A stretch of 64,000 bases of DNA from Gonium pectorale (taxonomy: Eukaryota; Chlorophyta; Chlorophyceae; Chlamydomonadales; Volvocaceae), in contig LSYV01000020.1 of assembly GCA_001584585.1 (NCBI GenBank), positions 108,498-172,497 on the forward strand. The letters run 5' to 3'. A model generated the notes under the pieces. That model had not been told where the DNA came from and did not search any database. It was given only the letters and a program-made list of their open reading frames with translations. Shown here piece by piece: positions 23,064 through 38,000 of this stretch. Positions within the stretch are counted from its first letter, which is position 1. Every line of letters begins with the position of its first letter. The position numbers were made by a program, and so were the translations under genes.

Positions 23064-26000
23064 CTGCAAGGCACGCATGAGCGCACATCGCATCCTTGAG
23101 CACACAAATTCAATAGCAGCACTCAACAGTCACTGAAGGAGCAGGACAAGACACAAACTCCGTGACCCGGAAGATATTGGGAGGTCCGTGCCTTCTCGCG
23201 TCACCCCAGTTGCTACCGCACTGTGCGGTTGTGCGGTTGGCAGCCACAGCCCACCAGCCGCCAACTGTCCCTCAACCGCGCGCACCAGGAAGCGCGTCGA
23301 GAAGGTCCGCACGCTCTGGTGCACCAGCACCATGTGCTCCACGATCTGCGGCCGCAGCGTCTCGGGCAGCGCTTCATCCGCCAGGAACACAGAGGCCACG
23401 CTGGTGAGCGCCTGCTCGGGCCAGGGCTCGAACCAGTCGATGACGGTGTTGTTGACCATGCCCGGGAAGTTGCGGCAGCGCGAGCGGAGCGACTCGCCGA
23501 CGGGGCTCATGGCCAGCACCACGTGCAGGTTGTTGCGGCACTTCTCCACGTAGTAGGACCAGCAAGACTCCTTGGTCGCCAGCATGCCCCTCTTCTCCAC
23601 CTGCAGGGTTTGGGCCATTGCGGCGCCAGGTGCTGAGACGTCTAGCAGATAGTACAAGCAAGCGCGCATTAAGCCCAAGCCGGTCGTCTGTGTCCCAAGT
23701 GTTTGCCGAGAAGAGAGGGCGGCGTTCCATAGAGCATAACACGTGATGCGGTTACTCTGAAACCGCCGGATACAGCTGCCGTCCCCTTATGAGTAAGCTA
23801 GTAGTGCCGACGCACCTCGCCGCGCACGGCGCTGATGAGTCCGTCCTTCTCTGATCCGTCGTACAGCGCGGGCACCATGCCGCTGGTGAGCATGTTGTTG
23901 ATAAGCTCCAGGAAGCCCTCGTCCGCCACGTGCGCGTCCGTGAACAGGAACATGACGCGCTTGTTGTCTGCACCTAGCATGCCGTACAGTCGCTTCAGGT
24001 CCTCGCGGAAGGCCGCCTCGTCGTAGCCGCGAGTCAGCGTGATCTCAAACACCTCGCAGCCCGCAGTGAAGGCCGCCAGCCGAGACAGGCTCTGCTTGCC
24101 GCTGCCGCCCACGCCAACCAGCAGGCAGTTGCCCTGCAACGAACAGGAACGACAAGCGGCACGGCATCATCACAGGTCCACGACGCTGTGCAGCTGTCGA
24201 CGAGTCAGGATCAGGCTGGTTCACACGCTGCCTTCTGCTGCGGGTTGCAGAAAAGTTCGGCTGAATCCCACAGACCCGCCCACGGATTTCCCAGCCCCAC
24301 GAACCTGCGGCAGCCGCAGCGTGCGGTGGATGCGGGTGAGGTGCTCCAGCGCGTCCTCAAAGAACACCAGGTTGAGCGGCTTGCGCTTGCGGTTGTAGAT
24401 GGCCATGATCTCCTCAAACAGCGGCTTGATGGCGGCGTAGTCGCCCAGGTCGTCGTACATGCGGGGAGTCACCTCACCTTCGCCAAGCAGCTCGTTCACG
24501 GCGTGCCTGCGGGGAACAACCAAGGCGCCGCAGCCGCAGTCCAGTGAGGGGACGATCAGGGGGGCAAGCGGGTTGCATCGCAAGCCGTTGGCGGCTTGAG
24601 CTCTATGCATGCGGCAGGTAGGTCCGGGCCGCCCATGGTACCTACTTGAAGTCGCCGAACAGCACGGGCGAGGTGAGCGTGTGCGCCGCCAGGTTGGGGA
24701 ACTTCTGCTGCACCAGCGCCTCCATGCGCTCCACCACTAGCCGCTTGTCCTCGGTGCTGATCAAGCGGTCGTGCAGCACGCGAAGCGACTCGTTGCGCCA
24801 CAGGCGCAGGAACTGCTCTGCCGTCTTGAAGCAGTCGCCTGAGGGCGGGAAGGCATGGCAGCGCTCAGAGCCGTGGGCAACGCAAGCGCATAGCATGCGC
24901 CTGCGCTAAAGACAGGTGCCGAACCCATGTCGACAGCCTTGATAAATTATCCTTCGGCCTTCTTACCCACGGACAGCAGCAGTCCCTCGTAGATGCGGGA
25001 CAGGTCGCGCAGGTTAAAGATGTAGTGGAAACGCGAAGGCGTGGGCGGCAAGCGGTCGATGATGAAGTTGTACAGCTCCAGTGTCACGTCCGTCAGCCGC
25101 TCGCCCAGCTGGTCACGGATCTCGTCTGAGGGCAGCTTGGCCAGGTGGCGGCTCAGGATGGCCTGAGGAGAGGCGGGATTGGAGCAGCTGGGTCAGGCGG
25201 CTCCAGTGCCGGTTCGATTGCCCGCTGTTGACATGCATGCAGATAACTGTCCACCTGGGCTTGCGAGTACCGGCCGTCTGCGCCACGGGCGAGGCAGCAC
25301 GCACCAACCTGTACACCGGGCGCCGCCAGCCCTTTGGCCCCACGCTTACCTGGTAGATGGTGCGTAGGTTCTCATTGCTGGGGAACTGAATCTCAAACAC
25401 GCTGAACAGGGACACGAAGCGCGGATCCACCGGGTTTCGTGCGCCGCCGGGCGGTCCCATGGCCGCCACCACCTGCACGTCCTTCATGTTCTTCCAGCTC
25501 AGCTCCTTGCCGCGGTCGTACAGCCCGCGCCGCTCAATAAACATCTTCAGCAACGCGATGGGCTGCTGCGTGCCGTACGTGTCCACGCGCGGCATGTTGA
25601 GGTCGTCAATGAACATCAGCAGCCGCTTGCCCATGGGCGGACCGTACGTGTCCTGGTGGCGTGGGACAGGGCAGCAGATGGAGAAGGTCACCCACACATC
25701 AAAAGTAGGACCGGAACCGCGGTGTCCATGAACTGAGATTGGATTGCAGTTTGAGCACGGCTCGCTCTGCCCGCACCCTTCAGCCCACACCGCACTGCCC
25801 CTTGCTTGCCCACCTTGGTCCGCTTCTCGGTCGAGTCCTCGATGGCGCGCTGCACGTCCAGCGAGGAGGTGCGGCTGGAGAAGTTGACGTTGAGCACAAT
25901 GTTGATGGAGCCGTCCAGATGCGCCAGGTAGTTGGCGATGGTGACGCTCTTGGCAGTTCCGCTCTCACCCACGAACAGGCAGGGCTTGCCGGAGGACACT

Positions 26001-29000
26001 ACCGTGTTGAGCAGCCAGGTGGACCTGCGAGGGGGGGCGGTGGCAGCGGATGAGTGTTGCAAGGTAAGCATGCCTGCCCTTAGGGGCCAAGGGCCGTGTT
26101 CGCCAGTGCATCTGGGACAGCGACTACGGTGGGACCACCACCTCATCAGCAAACACATTCAGCCAGGATAAGATGGACCCGCCAAGCTGTAGGTGTATGC
26201 GCCCACCTGACCACGTCCACGGTGGGAACCAGGATCTTGCTAAACGCGCCGTCAGCGGGCGGCTCGTAGGGCTGCAAGTAGGAGCGCCAGCTCTTCCACA
26301 CGCCCTCGTTGGTGTCGAAGCAGTACTCGTACAGCGAGCGAGCGGGCAGCTGCGTGGCGGCCACGCGCTCGCCGTCCACCAGGCCCATGGAGGCGATGTG
26401 CTTCAGGAAGGCGTCGAAGCGGTCGCGGTCCGGGCAGTCGGGGCGCTGGACCAGCGCGGCGCCTGGGGCACACGCACGGATAGATGCAGGTGTGAGAGGC
26501 AGCGTATTGCCCAGCGTGAAAGGCAGCGTATTGCCGAGCGTACAAAGCTTAAGTCAAGCGATTCTGGATGCAGGCAGCGTTTCACCTGCGCCGCCTGCGG
26601 ACCATCCTTTTGGCCCGCACACACACTAGGCAGCGTGCGCTTACCCAGAGACCAGATGGTGCAGAAGATGAAGATGGCCTCCAGGATCTGCGGGTCGCTC
26701 ATGCGCGGGTGGTCGGTGATGACGGTGTTGAGCAGGTTGCACAGCTGCGCCACCATGTTGAGCGACGTCACCGGCACAGCCTGCTTGGGCCGCCGGACCA
26801 GGTCGTCGCCATCAATGCCCTGCGGGAGCGGAAGCGGGAAGCGTGCCGGTTTGAGATCACAGGTGCTGTCGCTCGGCATAAGCATTTCTAGCTTCGACAT
26901 GGCCCGGCCGTCCGAAACGTTTCCCATACCAGCTAGGAGGAACAACGCCTGGCCCCACCGGCACGTGTTCGCCAGCCTCCGCTCCTTACCTCGAGCACCC
27001 AGTCGACGGCGGGCACCGCGTACTTCTCAAACAGGCCGCGCAGGATGTCCACCTCGCCCTGCTTGGAGCGCGCGTTGAGCCAGGTGTAGATGTACGGCTT
27101 GTAGCCCAGGTTGCGGCTGTCCACGTACACCATACCGCACCTAGGGGGGATTTGCGCAGGATTGAAACCTATCAATGCCTGATACTGAGCACAGCGCACA
27201 TAACATTACGAGGCAGCTCCTTCCATACATTCCACTCCCTGTGTGCGTGTCCTTGGCCACCCGCAAGTGCCGGCCTGCCGCCCGCAGAAAGATGAAGCGT
27301 TCATCCTTGGGCCTGCGCGCTCACCGACTGATGGTGGCGGGCGAGGCGAACTGCAGGTCAAACACCTCGAACAGCAACTTGCAGTGGTTCTGCAGGCGGA
27401 TGCGTTCGCCGTTGGGCAGCGTAAGCAGCTTGTTGTCGTCCATGACCGAGTTCATGTTCTCCACCCACACGGCGTCCACATCGCCATCAAACACCAGGTA
27501 GCGCGCCTCGTCGCGCTCGGGCGGCAGCGGCTTGTTCATCTCTCTGCGGGACGGGCATCCCGTGACAAGCCAGTTAGCTGACGTCACGCGCACGAACACG
27601 CAGTATGCAGGCCGCAGGCACATTCCGACACTCAAGTTCCATGAAATATGCCGCAGTTGCAGGGGCTACCGTTCCTGCCCCAACACGAGACGCAAGAAAG
27701 CGCCGTAGCCTGCACGGGCCTACGGCTTGATTCTCGTCAGCCCCCCTCAGCCGCACACCTGAAGATGTTTGAGAGTAGGCCGTCCGTCCAGTCGCGCGTG
27801 TCCTTGTCCAGCACGCCGTACAGCTCTGAAACAGAGATGGCCTTGGGGTTGATTGTGTACAGGTGCGTCTTCTTGCCCAGCTTGGTCTGGGCGCGCGCCA
27901 GCGTGTTGAGGATGACGGTCTTGCCGCCGCCCGTCTGGCCAACCACCATGGTGGTGTGTCGCGTCATCATTACCTCGTACAGCTGCACGATCTTGTCCAC
28001 CTGCTCGCTGGGCTCGATGAGCACCTTGTAGCCCTGATCGGCCAAGTCCGCCTCCACCACATCGTTGAATTGAGGGTAGCGCACACGCGGGCAGTCCATG
28101 CCTGCAAAAGCGGGACAGGAAAGGGGCACGGGGTACACGTATATAGCAGTGTAAGGAGAAAAGGCTGTCCGGCACTACCGAAAACCGTGGTCGCGGCTAG
28201 ACAAGGCCACCGTTCCGTAAGACGCCGGGCTGGTATGTGGGCTCACCTGGAAAGAGGTCGTTAATAAGGCCGAGGAAGAGCGGCACGTCGTCGAAGATGA
28301 ACTTGGGCAGGTTCATGTCGCGCAGGGCGCGCATGAGCACCAGCTGCTCCGACATGTCGGGTGCGCCGCGCTTGAGGCTGCCCGCCATGACCAGCACCGA
28401 CTTGAGCGCGCGCAGGCCGAAGTCGTAGTGGTGCTGCTTGGACAGCTGCTCGCGCGACAGCTTGTACAGCACCGTCATCTTCTTGGCCAGCACCTTGGCG
28501 CTGTCGAAGCCCTCCGAGAAAAGCATGATCTCGCAGATTTGCTCCAGGTCCGGCACCACCATGGTCACTGGACGGAACAACGCCTGCAGGGGAGGGAAGG
28601 GAACGAGCGTCGCAAGGAAGTACACGCACATAACTACTATGTAGGAACATGGCACCAGGACAAACCCAGCCCACGGGGTTGCAACGCTCGCGTTCGAGCA
28701 GGGCGGCATCCCATAGGGCCCTGCGGACCTTGAGGTTGTCGGGCAGCTCGGTGCGCCCGGCATAGCCAGGATTCATGGTGATGAAGATGCCTGTGCGCGG
28801 GTCGATGTTGATCTCCTTGCCCTCGAACTGGAAGCGCGTCAGGTCGTTCTTCAGCGCCTCCTGGATCTGTTTGATCTGGCTAGACACCACCGACAGCACC
28901 TCCGCCTCAATCCGATTGAACTCGTCAAAACAGCCCCACGCGCCGCACTGCACCAGGCCGCTGAAGATAGAGCCCATAGCCTGCGGGCGGTTAAGGTTGC

Positions 29001-32000
29001 GGGCAAGAACCCAGACAGGGGAAGGTTATCTCTGGCCCCCAGCACGGCGGCGCGTTAGTCCCATGACCGCGTGAAGGTACTACGTTAAGCTACTATATGG
29101 CCGGGTTGTGGTGTGAGAGGCAAGGGGAGACACGACACAATAGCGGTATCGAAACCGATTGCGGCTTTGCTAGTTAATCTGGCCCGATGACGGCATTCCA
29201 TACCCTTTCCCTCGCACCTTGTAGTCCAGGCCCTCGCCGCAGTTGAACACGACACACAGCAGCGCCATGGACTTGGCCAGATCCTTCGTGGTCTCCGTCT
29301 TGCCTATGGCACGCCGAGTACAAGCATACGGTACAGCGGTTCAGCCATGAAGCCGCTAGCGTGCATAGCAACCCGCAGGAGAGTCTTCGGATGATGAAAA
29401 CATCTAACCTCTCCTCCCCAATCTTGCTTCAGGCAGTCCCACGCACCCGTGCCCGCGGGGCCTGCCGGGGCGCCTCCCAAGCGGTATGTGAGCGCGGTGG
29501 TCAGCGTCATGTAGCAGCGGTCCGTGAGCGCCGTGATGACCAGGCGGCCGTTGAGGCCCATGTACTCGTAGCCGTACTTGAACAAGCCTGGAAAAATGCA
29601 TAAACACACGTTGGAAAGGGCGAGCTGCCTGCACCCGCATGTGGTGAGAGACACCAGAACCCGCCGCCCCCGGCTCCAAAGGCCCTGCGCACCCGTGCAC
29701 TGGCGGATGAGGATGTCGTCCTGCTGGCGGTCCCAATAGAAGCGCAGCTGGCTCTCCCATGCGAACTCGCGCGCGTCCACAATCGAGTCGCGCACGTAGG
29801 TATCAATGATGTCGCGCGCGTGCACGTCGATGATGATGAGCGTGTTGACCTTCTTGCGCACCTCGTTGCTCAGGTCGCTGCGAACCTGTGGGAGGCATGC
29901 GAGCAAGCGGGGGACCCTGAGCCTGTGGGCGGTTGGAAGTGCGTGACAAGCGCTGCGGCATCGCACGTTGACAGCTTCCGAAGTAGTTCCCGGGATGGTT
30001 TCAGCGCTGTTAGACTCTCTGGTGGTAGTTCTGAAAGGGAATGTTTTGCAGCAGCCGTGGGACTGCCTGAGCCAGCTGCCGTTTGGTGTTAGATTGATCC
30101 CACCCGCTCTCCGTGCCAACATCGCCTACCATGCTGGTCAGCTCCGAGAGCTGGCCCGTGAGCTTGGCCGCAAACTCCTTCATGGCGTGCTTGTTGCCAT
30201 CGCGCACGCGACGGAAGACGTCTTCTGTCTCCCAGGTCCACCAGATCTGGCTGCCCACCAGCGTCACCATGCCCAGGTTCTCGCTGATCCACTTGGTGCG
30301 GGGCGACTTGGCGTAGTAGAATATGCCCTCCTTGGTAATCTGCGGGCACACGCTCCGCCAGTTTGATGACCTGTTTACTTCCATGCAGAGAGACGGGCCA
30401 GAGGCGCGCAGCGGCAGGGGACAGGCCAATGGGGCACAAGGAAGCGGGGAAGGGCTATCGACCGGGGCCACACTGCTGCCGCACGCACCTGGTAGAGCGT
30501 CTTGCGCATCTCCGCCTCCACGTTGGTCATCCACATCTCCACCGCGCCCTCGATGGGCACCACGTTGCGGAACTCGAAGCCCTCCTTCTCGCTGCTGACC
30601 ATACCGGTGATGGTCTTGTTGCCGCGGCCAAACACCAATGACGCGCAGTTGTCGAAGAGCTTGAGCATGTGCTCCTGCGCGGTCCCATGAGGATGGAAGT
30701 GTATTGGACCAAGCGCTACGGTCTCTGCTAGCCACTGGGGTGCTGCCCGACGGCATGACAGGTCCTGTTGAGCTGTCTAGTGCTGCCGCCTCCGCCGCCG
30801 CAGCCGCTACGCCCAGTGCCCTGGCCAAGCAACAGCCCGCCCGCACCTGCACGCTGGTAGGGTCGGACGTGCCGAGGATGGACAGAAGCTCATCGTCCGA
30901 GATGAAGAAGAAGCGCGGGAAGGCGCACCGCTTGGTGTCCAGGTACTCGGACAGGCTCTTCTGGCAGATCTCCAGCTGCTCCGACAGGCTCTTGAGCAGG
31001 TCCAGCCGCCCGTCTGCCGTGCAGGCGTCCAGTACCACCGTGTTCTTGGCCGTATCGTTCATGGTCTTCTGCCACTGCCGGTCGATGTTGTCGAAGCGCT
31101 TTGCTTCAGCTGGCAGCTGGTGGCGGATGTCGTCGGACCCCACAAAGATGGACTCGAGGTACATCCATTTGCGCTGGACGTGCATCCACACCTCAATGCA
31201 CTCGCCGATGAGCGACAGCTTCTGCTCCCAGGCGCGGACCTCCGTGAGGAAGGGCCGCACGAAGGGCGAGGCCATCATGGACTGCAGGTTGAGGCCCATG
31301 TCCTCCAGCAGCACCAGGATGTCCTCCGTGGAGCGAAGCACCCAGCCGCGGTCCTCGGGGCCCTTCATGTACTTGCCCAGCTCGAAGCGCTGCTCGCGCC
31401 AGACGTCGGCGAGCTTCTTGATCTCCGACTCAATCTACAGGTCCACGGCGGGAGAGGGCTTGTAACGGCACAGGCAGCGAGCATCAGCAGGGGCAACCTC
31501 CCAACAATGGGGGGGCATCCATGCGTGTGAAAGGTGGCAACAGAGCCGTTGATAGCTACGGGAAAGTGCGCTTGTTGGCACAGGGGGCAAGGCACTCTGC
31601 GCCGGCGTCCTCACCGTGAGCTCCTTGACCGCGGCGTTGGTGATCTTGCCAATCTCCTCAGCGTATTTGTGCAGCTGCATGGAGAACATGTTGCCCAGAG
31701 TGAAGGTCTTGGGGTCCATGTCGAACTCCTGGCCCGTAACCTCCATAAGCCGAGTCCAGTGGCGCTTTCTGCGGTGGGTGCCATGGAAGTTGAGGGTGGT
31801 TGGGGCACTAGGTTATGGCGCTGGTGTCTTAACCCGCTACATGCCTGCAAGGGAGACACCGCGTCGTAGCACGATTTGCGCGGTTCCAACGCCGCCGCCC
31901 ACGTGAGGGTCCGCACCTGAGCGCCTCGCTCTTGAGCTCCTTCATGAGCGGCAGCGAATTGTGGAAGCCCTGTATCTCTTTCTCCACCAGCTCGTACACG

Positions 32001-35000
32001 GGCAGCAGCTTGAGGCTCTTGAGCTTCCGCAGCTTGATCAGCACCGCCTCCGTGCCCGCCATCATCTTGCCCACGTCCAGCTCACTCCACAGCTGGCTCG
32101 AGTACTGCCGCACAGCCTCGGCGTGCTCGGCGTACACACCGTACACCTGCGTGCGCAGACAGGCAATTCATGGCGGATAACGCACGTAGCATATTTGCAG
32201 GAACCAAAGGACCCCAATGCTTTCTGTGCTCCGCCGCCAAGCGTGTGCGCACCCGGGTGCTGAGCGGCGATAAGGGCCGCTGGGCCCAAGTTCTGTGGTG
32301 ACGGCCGCCATACGGCCGGGTGAATTGGTGAAGACTCTCTACATCACCTTGCACCTGGGCCGCATCTAGCTGCGCAGACCGCAATGCTGGAAAATACTAC
32401 AAGAGGAGGGCTAGTGGAACGCATTGAGAAGTGATTCCTGCAAGTGATTCAACGCCCGCTTCTGCCCGCACCTGCGCCAGCTTGCGGATCTCCGCCTCCA
32501 ACTGCGCCAGCTCGGGGTAGGCCGTGATGGGCATATCGAACAGCTTCTCCGCCAGCACCAGCTGCTCGCGCTGGCGCAGGCAGTTGGCCAGCGCCGCCTC
32601 ATACTTGTGGAGCTCGTCCAGTCCGGTGGTCAGCTCGACGGTGGGAAGGCCAGGGCCGCTGCTGCGGAAGCGCTCCCACAGCTCAGCGCTGTGGGCCATG
32701 AAGTCAGACACCTGCTGCCGCGTGGTTTCGGAGAACTTCTTCTTCGTGTCCTCCAGAGACCAGTCCACCTCCTCCGCCTCGTTCAGAAGCGAGAGCCACA
32801 GCGCGCGGACCTGTGGGATACGAGCGTGGTGTGATGGAATGCAGACAGTTGGCGACTGCGGACATGCCAAACGGACTGCAAAGATGATAAAAAAAGCCGG
32901 TAAGGTTTCCAGGCAAACCAATGTAACACTCGTCCCGGCCTTACCTCGCATGCTGACTTCAGCTCAGCTTCACAGGTGGCCGTCTCGTCAGGGTTGGTTG
33001 CGTACAGCAGCCGGGTGCGGTAGCGCTCTTCAAGATCGGTGTAGCGCAGCTCCATCACCATGCTCTCACCCCTGGGGCCAGGAGCGCATGCAAGCAGTCG
33101 GAGAAGGCTCAGAACGGGAAGCAGGGAGCTTCGGGACATGCGAAGCGTCCTTCCTGAACGGCATCCGTGCAAATTCGCATGCGAGCCCGAAGTTCATTGC
33201 CTGGGCGGGCTTCTATGAAGCTGTCGCCTCGAACACGTCCACGGTCATCCATCCTCTTCCCCTCATATACAACACCGTGGGCGAAACTCCGCTTCCGTGA
33301 AGGCCCAGGGAAACCCATCGCCGATGCTGACGGAAGAGCCCGCACCTGATTTGGTTGACCGTGTTCAGCACCTGCTTGAGCTCCTCCAGCGTTGAGGGTG
33401 GCCGGTGCAGCGCGGTCTGGTACTTGACCACCTTGTCACGCAGCGCCGCCTCTGTGGTGGCGTCCAGCTCCCGCATGGTTTGGGCGATAGCGCGCACCCA
33501 GCTCAGCGCCTCGTCGCAGACCGAGGACGCCAGCGCGTGGCAAGAGACGCGGATGAAGTCCTGGTCGAAGTCGTTGGCCTGGGCCGAAATCTCGACCGCC
33601 ATCTGCAAGGCACAAGCCACGCAGATCGAGGCTCGGTGCGCAAGCTAAGAACTCATGCCAATTGAGACGTTTGCAGTTGGCAGTATGAGACGGCGCTACA
33701 GAGTTTAGGTAAAACATGAGCTACTGCTTGGCCTGCAGCACCGCATGTCGTTGGCAGGAGGCACAATCCTTGCCGCAGTAGCGCACCTTTGCGTACTTGG
33801 ACAGCTTCTCCTCAAATTGCGCCGCTGGTGGGTCGCGGGCCTTGAACTTATCCAGGACGCTGCTCTTGTCGGTCTTCCAGAGCGACTGGTGCCGCCGCCA
33901 GCTCTCCGCGTACTTGTTGACGCTGGTGATGGCCTTCTGGATGGACTGGTTAAGCTGAAGCATGGTCTTGATGACCTGCGGGAGGTGGACACCACAACAG
34001 GATCAGTGCCCAACCTCTTTACGCCGTCTGCACTCGGCCAGTGAGGGCGCAAATCGGCCACCATGTCATGAGTCAAGGGGGCCGACCGCGAAATGCCGTG
34101 TCGAACCTACGCCCCGCCGTGCGCGCAATCTTCACCTGTGGGTTGGCCGCAACGTCCCAGTAGAAGGTGAACACGATGGGCTCGTCGTCGTCTGTGGCGC
34201 CGCGCTGCTCGGGCGTCTCGATGCATGTGCCGTCCATCCAGCGCACAAAGGCCTTGGTGGACTCCACCAGGCTGCGCACCAGGCGGCCCAGCGCCTTGTT
34301 TACCTCGGCCATGGGCGGCTGCACCACCACGTCCACCGTCTGCAACGAAACCGTCACCTTGAACAGCGGAGAGCGGCGCGGGCCGTCATAGTGCTTGCTA
34401 CGCTCGTCTACCATGGTCTGCAGGGCGCGGCACGGCAAGGGAGGATTATACGGAAGCTTAACAGAGGATGCGGGTTACCTGCATCATACATAGCAGCAGG
34501 AGGGACACCAACGGAAGGGCTGCGTCCCTGTACCACAACTGCACTACCATGGCCCTAACCCTTAGCGAAAGGCGGACAAGCACACTCTCCTGTGCGTTAC
34601 GCACCTGCAGTTTGGTCATGGCTGACAGCACCATGGTGTTGAGCGCGTTGAAGATGGCGCGTTCCCAGAACGCGTAGTAGCCCGCAAGTGCCGGTGACTT
34701 GCCGCTGTTGGTGCCCGCAACCACCTCCTCGATCTTGCCCAACAGCGGGCTGATCGTGCGGTACTTTTTAACCAGCGACTCAAGCGCCGCCAGGCGATGC
34801 CGCTCAATGTACTCGTAGAACTCTTGCAGGTCCATCACCTCCGCGCCTGTAGCGGAAACGGTCATAGGAAGTGCCAGCAGAGGGCGATTCAGCAGGCCAG
34901 CACGGAATACCAACTGTCCAGTAGCGCGCAAGGGACGAAAGCCGCCCTTGGCACCTACGCGCATAACCATTGGCCAGTGCCTCCCTCCCTGGCCGGCCCC

Positions 35001-38000
35001 TCACCGGCTCTCACTCACCCTCCTCCGGCTCCTTGACCAGCTGTGCCCCCGCGATGGCGTACACGACCTGCTCGATAATGCCGCTGTTCTTCTGCACCTG
35101 TTTGACGAGCTGCTGGAAGGTGGCGATGGCCTTGTCGCAGGTGCCGATGAACTCGCTGATGCCCAGGCTGTTCCAGTTCAGGATGGTGAAGCCCGGCTGC
35201 AGACAGCCCTCCAGCTCCTCCAGCTTGCGCTCCATCAGCTCCCGCTCCACCGGGGTCAGCTGGTCGATAGACTGCGCGAAGAATGAGGAGGAGCGTGGCG
35301 ATATGGGTGCGTCAGAAATGCCCTTCACAGCGAAACGGCATCTTGCGCGCTGGCGTGCACGCGGCGGAGATTTTGCGCAGGGCACGGATACTCCCGCCAG
35401 GTCAGGGTCTTCTCAAGGCAGTTGCTCGGCAATCATTCCCGCAAGCATTCGCGGAGTCTGCATGCACTGCTCTGGGTCGGCTTCACCTCATAGTACTTGG
35501 CCAGCATGGAATTGAGCCCTTCGAGCCACTGCAGGAACTTGTCCTCCTGCAGCGCCACGTTGAGCGCGATTTCGGGGATGGGGAAGCCCATGCGGTCCAG
35601 ATAGCGCGTCTCACGAATCAGGCGGACCAGGTCGGCGTGGAAGTTGACCTCCACGCGGTCTGCGGCGCAAGGGAGGCGACAGGCAGACGCGGGTTGCTTA
35701 GCGAACCCCGTTTTCCCACGGCTAGGCAGAGCGTGGCCAAACCCGATCGTGTTACCGGCAGGTAAAGTGTAAGAGGCACAGAGGCATCCTTCCTGGTCAC
35801 GAAATCCCAGCGGTTGCTGTGATGTTGCGCCGACCTATCTCAAGTGCGAAACCGAGGACACCGGCGGAGCACACGTCGTAACGCAAGAGCCCGGTAGACT
35901 TACTGGTGGTGGAGTTCCTGCGGAAGATGGTCTGCTTCAGGTGCTGCATCGCCACACCGTTGATGCTGTCGCTCCAACCGCTGAACCACTTCTTTTCCGT
36001 CTGCATGACAGCCCGTGCAAAGGCCTTGAACTTCGCCTCCACTGCCTGGCCCACCTCCGTGGTGCGCACGATTTCCTGCAAAGGGATGGCAAGCCGAAAT
36101 GCATAACGGCTCGGATGCTGGCGCGGAGCAGACGCCTCACTGGGTGGAAACGCTTCGGTGCAATACCCCTGGTTTCCTCGATGGGGCTGGTTGCGTTGTT
36201 TAGTCAGAATGCCGTGTGGGCGCTGGATGGTTGCGTAGGGAGCTCCGTAATACAGGGGCTCAACGAACCAGCTCCCCCCCACACACACGCACATTCGCAT
36301 GACGTAACACACACACGCGTACAACCGCACCTCCTCCGTTGAGAGCAGCTTCGCCATAGTCCGCTTGAGCCGCTCTAGCAGCGAGCGCACCCACTTGATG
36401 GCGCCCGCCACCGGCGGCTGATTTTTGGTGACTGGCGGCGAGTCCTTGTTGCGCTCAAATATCTCAGACGTTTGCTCGATTTCACGAGCAAATTGCTCCA
36501 GAATGTCATTGAATTTGTTCATGACCTGAGCAGGGAAACACAAGTGCATGCGGGCTATAGACTAAGCAACGGTTTCTGGGATCTCAGCACATCTCCACGG
36601 CATCTCTCTTGACCCTGCAGCATCAGTTGGGTTTTCCCAGTTGCCCCAAACAGCTCAGGTCAGATAACACTCGCAAGACTGTTTGAAATCGTGCAAAAGA
36701 AGTCTCATCGGACACACCCTCCACTTGCTACCCATCAGTATGCACGTGCAATCAAGAAATCAGCCCATATTTGAGTTTACCGTATACTTTCAACCAGACC
36801 GACAGATTTTGTAACAGTACTACCGACGCAAAACGACGCAAGTTGCACATCGGCAGCAGGGTTCGAATCCCTGTTGTACGGCAAGTCGTACTGGATCCAA
36901 CTGAAAACGGTTTGTCGTACACTTGATACGTTTATACATATGAAATTTACTCACAATGTCATCCCGCGGGCGTGGCGCAGTGGTTAGCGCGTAGGTCTCA
37001 TATCCCAGTAGATATGACTTGGGACATCCTAAGGTCGAGGGTTCGAAACCCTCCGCCCGCACTTTATGTAGATATATTTGTGCATCATCGCACCCGCCGG
37101 TGATCGGATAATGTTTCCTTACTGGAGGGTTGGGTTTAACAGTGCCATGCCAAGCGAATCAAACCCTCCAAGCTCAAGCCTATCCCCCCGCTCAACTTCG
37201 AGGACGCCTGGGTCTGCCGCCGCTCAACGACGTACCTGCTTTTGTATGGCGCCTTTCGATTTGATTGACTTGAAGCTCTGCAGCAACTCGCAGGCGCCCT
37301 CCGCGGAGCGCAGCTTACGGAACGACGTGTCGATCAGCTCGCGCGTGGCTGCCTTGATGTCCTCATTGTCCGAGTAGAACTGCGCCTTGGCGGCCTTCCA
37401 CTCATGCGCGTTCCCGTAATCGAACACATTGAACGGGATGGTCTCGATGGGCTCATACATGGCCACCACACGGTGCACAACGCGGTCTATGCCCGCGGTG
37501 TCGCCTGTTTTGAAGTCACAGGAAAGGGGCAATCCGTTAACACATGGGCAGGGAACAAGAGGACCATATGAGAAGAAAGCAACTCATGGCCGCACTACGG
37601 GGCCTTAACACGGGTGAACAAGCATATTCAGCCCCAGCTGCTGCTTATCAAGGCAACGCGTTCTCTTGTTAATGACTACCAGTGCTCTTGTAAGCGCCAC
37701 CCACCCGTCACAGCCTTCAGCTCCGGCCCCAGGAAGCGGAAGAAGTCATCGACGATCTCCACCATCTCAATCAGATCTGCGCAGATCTCTGCCATGTAAT
37801 TCGTGCGCGCAAACAGCAGCTGTTTGGGAAACTCCCAGCGCGCGTCGCGGCCGCTGAGCTCAATCTTCTCACGCATGGCCATGTAAGTGGACAGCCAGTG
37901 CTCAAGCACGCTTTTGCAGACCTGTTAGGTACAAGGGCATGCGTAAAGGCACAGCTGAAATGATAGAAAGCCAGAACCCAGGGCGTTAGGCTCGAGAGGC

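Noticed and set aside
36820..37062. 80-codon minus frame with [11 protein letters not shown]
   Set aside because: This is the well-known false protein made by translating across a tRNA gene's complement.
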